Position numbers and translations under genes: made by a program
In this document: in pieces, positions 33,821 through 42,738 of the stretch
Numbering within the stretch: position 1 is the first letter of the stretch
Layout: each line of letters opens with the position of its first letter
Origin: Defluviicoccus sp. bin129
Lineage (GTDB): Bacteria; Pseudomonadota; Alphaproteobacteria; MPNO01
Assembly (NCBI GenBank): GCA_002239065.1
Contig: MPNO01000012.1
Coordinates: forward strand, 25,738-89,737
Length of the DNA stretch: 64,000 nucleotides
Direction of reading: 5' to 3'
The notes under the pieces: model-generated
The model's input: only the letters and a program-made list of their open reading frames with translations
Databases searched by the model: none
Told to the model about the DNA's origin: nothing

Positions 33821-35578
33821 ATGGGCGATGGACGGACGGCAGGCTGGACCGAGGTACAGGCGGACGACGTGGGCGATGCGCTGGTCGCCGGCTTGGCCGC
33901 CGGCGGGATCGACCACCTGTTCTTCACCTCGGGGTCGGAGATCGGCTTCTTCCAGGAGGCCACCGCGAAGGCGCGCGCCCGGGGCGCCAACAACCCGATT
34001 CGGCTGATCACCGTGCCGCACGAGCACGCGAGCCTCAACGCCGCGCTCGGCTTCGCGGCGGTCAGCGGCCGGCCGGCCGTCACCGCGGCCCATGTCGATT
34101 GCGGCACGATGCACTATGGCGGCGCGGTGCACACCGCCGCCCGCAGCGGGCTTCCGGTGGTCATCACCGCCGGGTTCCCGCCGACGGCCTATGCCGGGAC
34201 CATGAAAGGCGGCCGCGACGAGGGCGGGCATCTGTGGATGCAGGAGACCTTCGACCAGAACGGGATCGTGCGCAACTACGTCAAGTGGGACCACCGCCTG
34301 ACCTGGCAGGACAACCCGGGGCTGATCGCGAGCCGGGCGGTCCAGGTCACGCGGAGCGAGCCCTGCGGCCCTGTCTATCTCAGCTTTCCCAAGGAGCTGA
34401 CGCTCATGCCGGTCGACGGCGCGAGCTTCCCGAGCGCCGACCGGCTCGGCATCCCGCGCCCCAGCGCGCCCGCCGACGCCGACGCCGAGGAGATCGCCCG
34501 CAGGCTGATCGCCGCCCGCCATCCGGTCGTCGTGGTGTCCGCGTCGGGCCGCGATCCCGCGACCGTCCCGGCTTTGGTCGAGCTGTGCGAGCTGCTCGGC
34601 CTCGCGGTCACCGACTCGGTCCAGCGCAGCTATATGAGCTTCCCCTTCCGCCATCCCTGCTTCCAGACCCAGGCGACGCTGGAGGAGGCCGACATGGTCC
34701 TGGCGCTGGAGGCGGTGGTGCCTTGGGTGCCGGGGCGGAACGCGCCGGGACCGGACGCCTTCGTCGTCTCGGTCGGGCGCGATCCGATCGCGGTCAGCAT
34801 CCCGACCTTCGAGTTCACCGCCGACCTCAGGCTCGCCACCGACGGCCTGGCGACCATCCTCGCGATCGCCGCGGCGGCGCGAGATTTGTTGAACGATGAG
34901 GACCGAAACCGGATCGCGGCGCGCAAGGAACGGCTCGCGTCCGCCTCGCGCAGCTGGATCGACGAGGCGGAGAGCGCCGCGAAGGAACGATCGGCCGACA
35001 TTCCGATAGACCGGCTGTGGGCGAGCTATCGCATCGGGCAGCTGTTCGACGACAACTGCATCGTGTTCGACGAGACGCTTCCGCCCAACCGGACGCGGAC
35101 CTATTTCGACCGCAGCGAGCCGGGCTCCTATTTCGCCAACCCGGGGTCGAGCGGCGGCTGGGCGACCGGCGCGGCGCTGGGCGCCAAGCTCGCCGCGCCC
35201 GAGCGGGACGTCATCGCCGTCAGCGGCGACGGCTTCTACATGTTCGGCACCCCGGCCCCGGCGCTGTGGGCGGCTTCCCATCACGACGCGCCGTTCCTCC
35301 AGATCGTCTACACCAACCGCAGCTACACCACCGGGACCGAGCGCATCGCGAACAATTACGGCGCCGACAGCTTCGCCGCCCGGGACGGATTCCAGGGCGG
35401 TTATTTCGATCCGCCGATCGACTTCGCCAAGGAGGCCGAGGCGGCGGGCGCCCATGGCGAGACCGTGCGCGACCCGGCCGCCCTGGAGGGCGCGCTCTCC
35501 CGCGGCCTGCAGCAGGTGCGCGACGGCAGGCCGGCCCTGGTGTCGATCTGGCTCAAGCGGCTGGAGGGCGAGGACTGA
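33821..35578 (+). CDS. ThDP-dependent decarboxylase/synthase (acetolactate synthase/benzoylformate decarboxylase family)
   Basis: ThDP enzyme of about 585 residues. N-terminal PYR domain with GLAAGGIDHLFFTSGSE and the activating glutamate in VPHEHASLNAALGFA; C-terminal PP domain with AVSGDGFYMFGTPAPALW leading to the asparagine in VYTNRSY, the GDG-N metal-ThDP motif. Between them is the usual middle Rossmann-like domain (HPVVVVSASGRDP). ATG at 33821 has GAGG upstream; 14 further in-frame residues upstream look non-family. Its last 26 bases overlap the end of the convergent RND gene. Likely a 2-oxoacid decarboxylase or carboligase; substrate unknown. Confidence 0.82.
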   Translation: MGDGRTAGWTEVQADDVGDALVAGLAAGGIDHLFFTSGSEIGFFQEATAKARARGANNPIRLITVPHEHASLNAALGFAAVSGRPAVTAAHVDCGTMHYGGAVHTAARSGLPVVITAGFPPTAYAGTMKGGRDEGGHLWMQETFDQNGIVRNYVKWDHRLTWQDNPGLIASRAVQVTRSEPCGPVYLSFPKELTLMPVDGASFPSADRLGIPRPSAPADADAEEIARRLIAARHPVVVVSASGRDPATVPALVELCELLGLAVTDSVQRSYMSFPFRHPCFQTQATLEEADMVLALEAVVPWVPGRNAPGPDAFVVSVGRDPIAVSIPTFEFTADLRLATDGLATILAIAAAARDLLNDEDRNRIAARKERLASASRSWIDEAESAAKERSADIPIDRLWASYRIGQLFDDNCIVFDETLPPNRTRTYFDRSEPGSYFANPGSSGGWATGAALGAKLAAPERDVIAVSGDGFYMFGTPAPALWAASHHDAPFLQIVYTNRSYTTGTERIANNYGADSFAARDGFQGGYFDPPIDFAKEAEAAGAHGETVRDPAALEGALSRGLQQVRDGRPALVSIWLKRLEGED

Positions 35579-37907
35579 CCCCGTCCGGGTCCGGCGGGGC
35601 GGCGGGGCGGCGCGACCCGACGAGCCAGGCGCCGAGCGCCGGCAGTAGCACCACGGCGCCCACCATGTTGACCAGGAACATGAAGGTCAGCACCGTGCCC
35701 ATGTCGGCCTGGAACTTGAGCGGCGCCACGATCCAGGTCGCTACCCCCGCCGCCAGGGTGAGGCCGGTGAGCGTCACGCCGGCCCCGGTGGTGGCGAGGG
35801 TTCGTTCATACGCTTCGGCGAAGTCGAGCCCCTGCGCCAGGTGGATGCGCAGCCGCCCGTAGATGTAGATGCCGTAATCCACCCCGATCCCGACGCCGAG
35901 CGCCACCACGGGCAGGGTCGAGACCTTGAGCCCGATTTCCAGCAGCGCCATGAGCGCGTAGGCGAGCAGGGAGACCACGCCGAGCGGCACGACGATACAA
36001 AGCGTCGCCGCCACCGAGCGGAACGAGACCAGGCAAAGCACGATGACCGCGGCGTAGACATAGGCGAGGATCGGGAACTGGGCCGCCTCGACCTCTTCGT
36101 TGGTCGCCGCCATCACCCCGACATTGCCGGAGGCGAGCCGGAAGGTTACGCGCGTATTCCGGTTCGCGCGATCGAATGCCTTCACCGCCTCGACCACGCG
36201 CGCGATGGTCTCGGCCTTGTGGTCGGCGGTGTAGACCGACACCGGCATCACGCTGCAATCGAGGTTGAGCAGGCCGCTGGCGGTGGGGACCGGGGAGACC
36301 GACTGCACCAGCATGTATCGGTTGCGCGGCAGGGTCCGCCATTTGAGGCTGCCTTCGTTCCAGCTCGCGTTGAGGACGCGCGCGACGCCGGCGAGACCGC
36401 GCACCGACTGGACGCCGTCGACGTTCCGCATATGCCATTCGAAATCGTCGAGGGTGCGCATCACCTCGTAGTCGATGCAGCCTTCCTTGACGGTCTCCGA
36501 AATCACCGTAAGCACGTCCACGCCGATCTCGAAGCGGTCGGTGATCAGCGCGGAGTCGCGGTTGTACACTGACTCGGCCCTGAGCTCCGGCACCCCACGG
36601 TGCTCGTCGCCCACCCGCACCTCGGGCGCGTATGTCGCGCCGGCCGCGAGCAGCAGCGCAGCCACCCCGATCACCGCCGCGGCGGGCCGCCGATGCGCGA
36701 GCCGGGCAACCCGCGACCACAGCGGCCGCAGCAGATCGTCGCGTTCCAGCGCCCGGCGCCGCTCCGCATCGTCCGCCTCGAAATAGGAGAGCAGCACCGG
36801 CAGCAGCGCCAGGTTGGTGAGAATGATGGCGGCGACCCCGAGGCTTGCCGTGATCGCGATCTCCTTGATGACCTGGACCTCGATCAGCGAGATGGCGACG
36901 AACCCCACCGAGTCGGATGCCAGCGCCACCGCGCCGGGCAGCAGCAGCGCGCGGAAGCTCGCCCGCGCCGCGTCGATGCCGCTGGCGCCGCCGGCCGCTT
37001 CGGCGCGGACCGCGCTCACCATCTGTACCCCGTGGCTGACCCCGATGGCGAACACCAGGAAGGGGACCAGGATGGACATCGGATCGACGCCGAAGCCGAA
37101 CGCGGCGAGCCCGCCGAGCTGCCATACGACCGCGATCAGGGAGCAGGCCAGAGGTGGCACGGTCAGCCGGACCGAGCGGGTATAGGCGTAGACCAGCAGG
37201 GCGGTGACCAGGAAGGCGATGGCGAAGAACATGATGACGCGGACCGCGCCGTCCGCCACGTCTCCCACCGCCTTGGCGAACCCGATGATGTGCAGGTCGA
37301 CGTCCGCGCCGGAGCCGGCCTCGCGGCGGATGCGCTCCAGCTGGTGCGCGACTTCGATGTAGTCGAGCCGTTCGCCGGTGCCGGGGTGGAACTCCTGCAG
37401 CTTGGCGGCGACGATCGCGCCCGAGAAGTCGTTCGCCACCAGCCGCCCGACCAGCCCGGCCTTGATGACGTTCTCGCGCAGCCGGGCGAAGCCGGCCTCG
37501 GTCGGCGCGAAGTCGACGGGCAGCACGTTGCCAGCCACGATGCCGTCCTCGACCACCTCGATGAAGCGGACATTGGGCGTGAGGATCGAATACACTTGGG
37601 ACCGGTCCACGCCCGGCAGAAAGAACGTCGCGTCGGTCGCCTTGCGCAGCGCGGCCAGGAACCCGGGCGTGAACATGTCGCCATCGCGCGCCATCACCGC
37701 GATCAGCACGCGATCCGCGCCGCCGAACTCGTCGCGATACTGGAGGAAGGTCTCCATGTATTCGTGCTTCACCGGCACCAGCTTGGTGAAGCCGGCATCG
37801 ACCCTGAGCCCCGCCGCCTGCCAGCCCATCGCCAGGGTGAGGAGCGCGAACGCCGCCAGTATCGTGCGGCGCCGGCGGAACAGCAGGTTTTCCAGCACGC
37901 CGGTCAC
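35553..37907 (-). CDS. RND-superfamily (MMPL/HAE3-like) transporter
   Basis: Membrane transporter of about 784 residues with an N-terminal helix (RRRTILAAFALLTLAMGW), two large extracytoplasmic loops and two helix bundles (around 220-390 and 600-760). The sterol-sensing-like segment SILVPFLVFAIGVSHGVQM and its C-terminal counterpart LPVVALGVGIGVDYGIYIYG are the duplicated RND marks. Such proteins export or move lipids and hydrophobic molecules. It belongs to a minus-strand set DUF1302-DUF1329-Ycf48-RND that recurs in proteobacteria. GTG at 37905-37907 is a provisional start just after the upstream gene's stop; the 3' end overlaps the ThDP gene by 26 bp. Confidence 0.8.
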   Translation of the reverse strand: MTGVLENLLFRRRRTILAAFALLTLAMGWQAAGLRVDAGFTKLVPVKHEYMETFLQYRDEFGGADRVLIAVMARDGDMFTPGFLAALRKATDATFFLPGVDRSQVYSILTPNVRFIEVVEDGIVAGNVLPVDFAPTEAGFARLRENVIKAGLVGRLVANDFSGAIVAAKLQEFHPGTGERLDYIEVAHQLERIRREAGSGADVDLHIIGFAKAVGDVADGAVRVIMFFAIAFLVTALLVYAYTRSVRLTVPPLACSLIAVVWQLGGLAAFGFGVDPMSILVPFLVFAIGVSHGVQMVSAVRAEAAGGASGIDAARASFRALLLPGAVALASDSVGFVAISLIEVQVIKEIAITASLGVAAIILTNLALLPVLLSYFEADDAERRRALERDDLLRPLWSRVARLAHRRPAAAVIGVAALLLAAGATYAPEVRVGDEHRGVPELRAESVYNRDSALITDRFEIGVDVLTVISETVKEGCIDYEVMRTLDDFEWHMRNVDGVQSVRGLAGVARVLNASWNEGSLKWRTLPRNRYMLVQSVSPVPTASGLLNLDCSVMPVSVYTADHKAETIARVVEAVKAFDRANRNTRVTFRLASGNVGVMAATNEEVEAAQFPILAYVYAAVIVLCLVSFRSVAATLCIVVPLGVVSLLAYALMALLEIGLKVSTLPVVALGVGIGVDYGIYIYGRLRIHLAQGLDFAEAYERTLATTGAGVTLTGLTLAAGVATWIVAPLKFQADMGTVLTFMFLVNMVGAVVLLPALGAWLVGSRRPAAPPDPDGVSPRPPAA

Positions 37908-37923
37908 GGCACGATCCGCGGCA

Positions 37924-38841
37924 TCAATCGGCCAGGCGCCGGACGCCGAACTCTCCGACCAGCAGCACCCCGCCATCCGCCAGCGGGAGCGCGGTGGAGA
38001 CTCCGTCGCGCGAGGGCAGGCTGCGCGACGATACGCTCCGCCCGTCGTCGCGGCTCGACAGCACGCCGCCTTCGAGACCGGTGATCACCACCCGGCCCGA
38101 GGGCAGTCGGGCGGCTCCGGTCAGGGTCGCGTTGGTCCCGGTCGGCACCCGCGTCCAGCTCTCGCCGCCGTCTCGCGAGCGGAACAGGTGGCCCCTGAGC
38201 CCGGCGAGCAGCAACTCGTCCTCGCCGAACGCAAGCCCGGCGAACCACGAGCCGGAATAGGGGGACGGCAGCGCCCGCCAGGTCTCGCCGGAATCGTCGG
38301 AGCGGTACACCACCCCGGCCTCCGCCGCGATGTAGAGCCGGCGCGCGGACGCCGGCACCAGCGCGTTGAGGTGGAAGTCGTCCTTGCCGATCGTGCGCTC
38401 GGTCCATGTGTCGCCGCCGTCCCCGGTGGCGAGAAAGTAGCCATAGGCGCCGACCGCGAATCCGGTCTTCCCGTCGCGGAACCAGACGTCGAGCAGGGGG
38501 AGCTCCTTCTCCGGCGCCTGGTATACCAGAGTCCAGGTTTCGCCGCCGTCGCCGGTGCGCAGGATCGCCGCGTCGTGCCCCACCGCCCAGCCGGTGCGCT
38601 CGTCGTGCATGTGGATCGCGGTGAGCAGGGCGCGGGTCGGGACCCTGGCCTGCCTCCAGCTCGCGCCGTCGTCGGTCGACACCAGGACGTGGCCGCGCTC
38701 GCCCACCACGACCAGCCGCGAACCCGCGGCGGCGCCGTCGAGCAGCAGGGATTGGATGGCGAGCGGCGCCACGACCGCTTCCTCGGCGCCGCCGCCGGCC
38801 GGACCGAGGAGCCCGGGCAGCAAGGCAAGCGCCGGAAGCAA
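37924..38841 (-). CDS. Ycf48-like / BNR-repeat beta-propeller protein
   Basis: Predicted secreted beta-propeller of 305 residues. Five Asp-box/BNR repeats are visible: DDGASW, DGGETW, DGGDTW, DSGETW and DGGESW. This is the arrangement of Ycf48-related proteins that accompany RND transporters and DUF1329/DUF1302 proteins in heterotrophs, unrelated to photosynthesis there. A hydrophobic leader (LPALALLPGLLGPAGG) suggests export. The only near-standard start is TTG at 38839-38841, without a clear ribosome site. It ends 16 bp before the RND start. Confidence 0.78.
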   Translation of the reverse strand: MLPALALLPGLLGPAGGGAEEAVVAPLAIQSLLLDGAAAGSRLVVVGERGHVLVSTDDGASWRQARVPTRALLTAIHMHDERTGWAVGHDAAILRTGDGGETWTLVYQAPEKELPLLDVWFRDGKTGFAVGAYGYFLATGDGGDTWTERTIGKDDFHLNALVPASARRLYIAAEAGVVYRSDDSGETWRALPSPYSGSWFAGLAFGEDELLLAGLRGHLFRSRDGGESWTRVPTGTNATLTGAARLPSGRVVITGLEGGVLSSRDDGRSVSSRSLPSRDGVSTALPLADGGVLLVGEFGVRRLAD

Positions 38842-38941
38842 GGCGCGCCGGGAATGCCCGCGCCCCCGGTCCGGCGGTGTTCTCCGTGGCGTCAGCCCCG
38901 AAATCTCCCGGAAGCCGAAGGCCTCGGCGGGCCGCCTGCGG

Positions 38942-40321
38942 TCACCGCCGTCCCTCGCGGCGCAGCGCCGCCGGGGTGAAGTCGCGGGATTTCAGGCTGG
39001 TGTCCCAGGTACACATCGGGAACTCGTTGTCGAGGCCGAAGGCGAGGTAGCGCCCGGCCTGGAGATCGCTGTGCACTTCGAGCGTCGGCCACACCAGCGG
39101 CTTCTCGTAGTAGTTGACCAGATGGGCCTCGGAAACCCGCCAGAGCTGGTCCCGGTTGTCGTAGATGTCGGCGACCAGGATCTGCCAGGAATCCTCGTCG
39201 ACATAGAACGTGCGCCGCTTGTAAGTGTGGCTCGCGCCCTCCTTGAGCGTCGCCTCGACCACCCACACCCGGTGCAGCTCGTAGCGCAGCAGGTCCGGAT
39301 TGACATGCAGCGGCCTGAGGATGTCGGTGAAGGCGAGGTCGTCGCCGTGCAGCCGGTACGAGTTGTAGGGCACGTACATCTCGCGCTTGCCGACGAGCTT
39401 CCAGTCGTAGCGGTCGACGGCGCCGTTGAACATGTCGAGCTGGTCCGCCGTGCGCAGCCCGTCGGACGACGTTCCCGGGTTGTCGTAGGCGATGTTGGGC
39501 GCGCGCCGCACCCGGCGCTGACCCGGGTTGTAGGTCCAGGCTTTGCGCGGCTCGCGGAACTGGTTCATGGTCTCGTGCACCAGCACGATGTCGCCCGCGA
39601 GCCGGGCCGGCGCCAGCGTCTTCTGCTTGAACAGGATCATCGTGTTGCCGAGCCGGTCCAGCGTCATGCCGGGGAGCGAGTAGCGCAGCTCGATCTCCAG
39701 GCTCTGCTTGACCAGCGTGTAGGCGCCGCCGCGGGTCACCGCGGCCTGGCCGATGACGCAGGCCACCGACTCGCCGCGATAGCGCAGCAGGTGGTTCCAG
39801 ATCACCTCCAGCCCGTTGCGCGGGACCGGGAAGGGGATGCCGATGACCGCGCCGGCCACGCCGTTGCCGCCATCCACCAGCTTGGCGGTGGCGGCGGCCT
39901 TCCGGGTGGCGTCGTAGATCCGCCGCGGCACCGACGCGCTGCGCCGGGTCGGATAGACCTGCATCCTGAAGCTCGAATAGGTCTCCAGCATGCGCTGGTG
40001 GCCGACCGAGAGCCGGTCGCGATGCTTGTCCAGGCCGCCGGCGTCGATGACGAAGCGCGGCTTGTCGCCGGCATAGGGGTCGCGGTGATGCTCGCCGACG
40101 GAGTAGCCGGCAGGCGGCTTGACGATGCCGCCGGTCCATTGCGGGATGCTGCCGTCGGCGTTGCCGGCGCGCTGCCCGCCGAGCGGGGTGAGGTCGGCGC
40201 CCAGCCGGGCGATCTGGTCGGCGGCGATCTCGGCCGATGCCGGCAGGGCGACCGCCAACCCGAGCAGGAGGGCGGCGCCCAGCCGGGGCACGGTCGCTGT
40301 GGTGAGATGTTTGGCGTTCAT
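38942..40321 (-). CDS. DUF1329 domain protein (LolA-like outer-membrane sorting family)
   Basis: Exported protein of 459 residues with a signal peptide (LGAALLLGLAVALPASA, cleavage before EIAADQIARLG). Typical DUF1329 sequence follows: GGQRAGNADGSIPQWTGG, FRMQVYPTRRSASVP, AWTYNPGQRRVRRAPNIAYD, YDWKLVGKREMYVPYNSYRL. Members share a LolA/LolB-like fold and are assumed to handle lipids or hydrophobic ligands in the periplasm. It follows the DUF1302 gene by 12 bp and precedes the Ycf48-like gene. Confidence 0.86.
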   Translation of the reverse strand: MNAKHLTTATVPRLGAALLLGLAVALPASAEIAADQIARLGADLTPLGGQRAGNADGSIPQWTGGIVKPPAGYSVGEHHRDPYAGDKPRFVIDAGGLDKHRDRLSVGHQRMLETYSSFRMQVYPTRRSASVPRRIYDATRKAAATAKLVDGGNGVAGAVIGIPFPVPRNGLEVIWNHLLRYRGESVACVIGQAAVTRGGAYTLVKQSLEIELRYSLPGMTLDRLGNTMILFKQKTLAPARLAGDIVLVHETMNQFREPRKAWTYNPGQRRVRRAPNIAYDNPGTSSDGLRTADQLDMFNGAVDRYDWKLVGKREMYVPYNSYRLHGDDLAFTDILRPLHVNPDLLRYELHRVWVVEATLKEGASHTYKRRTFYVDEDSWQILVADIYDNRDQLWRVSEAHLVNYYEKPLVWPTLEVHSDLQAGRYLAFGLDNEFPMCTWDTSLKSRDFTPAALRREGRR

Positions 40322-40333
40322 GGGTCCGGAACC

Positions 40334-42469
40334 TCAGAACGAGTATTTGACGGAAAGGGAGACGAAGTCGCGGTCGGCCAGCTCGTTGCCCTCGCCGGCG
40401 AGGCGGGTGTAGCTGAGATCGGCCTGCCAGCTGCTGAGATAGTCCGCCCGCAAGCCGATCGTGATCGCGGTCCGGCCCTCGACGAACGGGCCGCTGGGCG
40501 CCGGGCTGTTGCCGCTCACGTCGTGCAGGAACTGCACATAGGGGTGCAGGTTTACCGCGTCGATCACGTTGCTGTAGTCGAGCCGCGCCGCGAAGCGGTA
40601 GCCCCATGAGGTCGCGTCGGCGTCGGCCTTGCCCTCCGCAAGAACGCCGCCAGCGGGGCTCTCCAGCGGATTGGTGTCCTTGTCGGGCATGTCGTGGACG
40701 TGCATCAGCGCGGCTTCGGTGATGAACACGACACTGTCCGCCCCCAGCATGGGTCCGAACACCCTCGTGGCGGTGGCCTGCACCTGGCTCACCTCGCGCT
40801 CGATATAGCCCTGGACATTCGTCGGTCTGTAGCTGGCGAGATAGGCGGGGAGGTTTTGCGGGGCTGCGGCGGCCAGACCCAGGGCCTCAATGATCGGCCT
40901 GAGGCCGTCCTCCAGCACCGTCCGCTCGGCCCGTTGCAGCGGCGCGTTGGGACGCATCGAGTACTCGCCCTGGAGCGCCCAGCCCGAATTGCCGACCACG
41001 GTGTTGAAGCTCACCCCGAAGAGCTGGATGTCCTCGGGATATTCGAGGAAGTAGTTGCCGCCCTCGCCGTAGCGGTCGATGGCCAGCGCGCCGGCAATTC
41101 CCGGAACCGTCTGGCCCACCTCACGGCCCACCAGCTCGGCTACCTGCCGTCGCACTTCCGCCTGGATGCGCGCCGGCGCTTCAGCGGGATCGATCAGCCC
41201 GGCTTGCACGGCCTGGCCGACGCTTTGGGTCACCGCCTCGGTCACCTGTGGCGTGACCTGCCGGGCGACAACCGAGCTCAGCGCCCCGCCAGGCGCCGAT
41301 GTCGGCGCTCCCACCGCGCCTGCCGCCGCGATCCCGGCCCGGAGGGCGTCCAGACTCGCGGTCTGTGCGCCGACCGTGGGCAGCCGGCTGTGATAGTTGA
41401 TGAAGTAGAAGCCGAACTCGGTGTGGTTCAAATCCTCGGCGAGGTAGCGCAGCGCCGCCCCCCACTGGCCCTCGGCGTCGGGCGTGCGGTCCCGGCCGCG
41501 CAGCACGCTGGCGAAATCGGCGTCGAACGCGACCTGGGGACGCTGCGGCAGGGGGATCGGAGCCCCGCCCCGCGGATTGGGCACGCTGTATGCGGCCAGG
41601 TCGGCGTTTATCGCCGGCGTCAGCGAGCCGAATTCAAATCCCCGATCCCACCGCTCGGGTTCGCCCGGCAGCAGCCTTTCCATCACGTTGGAAATTACCG
41701 CCTTCCGCGCCCCCGGCCCGGCGTAGTCGGTGCTGGAAAAATAGCTGCCGACCGGGTCGATATGGGTCTCCTCCCAGTCGAACTGGTAGAAACCCTCCAG
41801 GGTCAGCGTCTCGGTCGGCGCGACCGATGCCGAGGCCAGGCCGGCCGGGAGCAGCGCCTCGCGCAGCTCCGAGCCCGGCAGCCTGAGCTTGCTCACGTCG
41901 AACGGGTTGATGGCGTTGATGCCGTTGGGGATGAAGGTGCTCTCCCCCCAGTTCAGCACATGCCAGCCGAAGCGCATGTCGACGGCCATGCCGCTCACGT
42001 CGAACCCGCCGGTGACGTAGGCGTCGAGCAGGTCGATGTTGCTGCCCACCCGCTCCTTCGCCGCGTCGCTCAGCGCGGTGCGCGCGCGGTCGCCGTCCTG
42101 GTTCTCGAAGTCGATGAACCCGGTGGTGCGGACGAAGGCGCCGAAATCGCCGAAGCCGATATCGAGGTCGGTGGTGAACTTGGAGGTGTTGCTGACGATG
42201 CCGCGGTCGTAGTTGAGATCGCCGTCATTGCCGTTGGTGTCGGCGGCCAGCTCGCCGTCGCGGTCCTCGACCCGGAAGGTCATGCCGTGCGAGATCGTGG
42301 TGTCGAGGCTCCCCCTGAACTCGCCGTCCCCGAACTCGACCGCCCTGGCCGGCGGCGCGTGAAGCAAGCCGCCCAGAACGACCGCGCCCGCGGCCGGTAC
42401 GATCCAGCCCGTCGCCCTCCGGCGGAGATACCCCCGCCACCCGGTATTGGCTTCGCCTGTGTTCCTCAT
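40334..42469 (-). CDS. DUF1302 outer-membrane beta-barrel protein
   Basis: Large predicted outer-membrane protein of 711 residues. A signal region (WIVPAAGAVVLGGLLHAPPA, ending RA) precedes VEFGDGEFRGSLDTTISHG; DUF1302 marks include LDAYVTGGFDVSGMAVDMRF, HVLNWGESTFIPNGINAINP and QLFGVSFNTVVGNSGWALQG, and the chain ends in phenylalanine (LSVKYSF) as barrels do. Start at 42469 has GGGAGG 6 bases upstream. First gene of the four-gene envelope set; it is divergent from the hybrid kinase-regulator gene across 269 bp. A channel or receptor for hydrophobic substrates is the usual suggestion. Confidence 0.86.
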   Translation of the reverse strand: MRNTGEANTGWRGYLRRRATGWIVPAAGAVVLGGLLHAPPARAVEFGDGEFRGSLDTTISHGMTFRVEDRDGELAADTNGNDGDLNYDRGIVSNTSKFTTDLDIGFGDFGAFVRTTGFIDFENQDGDRARTALSDAAKERVGSNIDLLDAYVTGGFDVSGMAVDMRFGWHVLNWGESTFIPNGINAINPFDVSKLRLPGSELREALLPAGLASASVAPTETLTLEGFYQFDWEETHIDPVGSYFSSTDYAGPGARKAVISNVMERLLPGEPERWDRGFEFGSLTPAINADLAAYSVPNPRGGAPIPLPQRPQVAFDADFASVLRGRDRTPDAEGQWGAALRYLAEDLNHTEFGFYFINYHSRLPTVGAQTASLDALRAGIAAAGAVGAPTSAPGGALSSVVARQVTPQVTEAVTQSVGQAVQAGLIDPAEAPARIQAEVRRQVAELVGREVGQTVPGIAGALAIDRYGEGGNYFLEYPEDIQLFGVSFNTVVGNSGWALQGEYSMRPNAPLQRAERTVLEDGLRPIIEALGLAAAAPQNLPAYLASYRPTNVQGYIEREVSQVQATATRVFGPMLGADSVVFITEAALMHVHDMPDKDTNPLESPAGGVLAEGKADADATSWGYRFAARLDYSNVIDAVNLHPYVQFLHDVSGNSPAPSGPFVEGRTAITIGLRADYLSSWQADLSYTRLAGEGNELADRDFVSLSVKYSF

Positions 42470-42738
42470 GGAGCCTCCCCGTCGCGGTCCGCCTCGCCGC
42501 ATCCAGCTCGTTCCCTCGTCGGTGGGAGGACCGGAACCCCCGATCCGGGGGCCTCGATGTTTCGCCGATATGCACGCGGGACAGGTCCGCAATCCTAGTT
42601 CAAACATATTCGAATTCCCGTGTTTTTACTGTGCTTAATCGGGCCGATCTCGTGTCCATCGGGTGACTTTTCTCCCCGCAACGCTATGATCGGCCCGCGC
42701 GAGGCCGGCCCCGCGCCCGATTCGCGGAGAAGCGCCCC

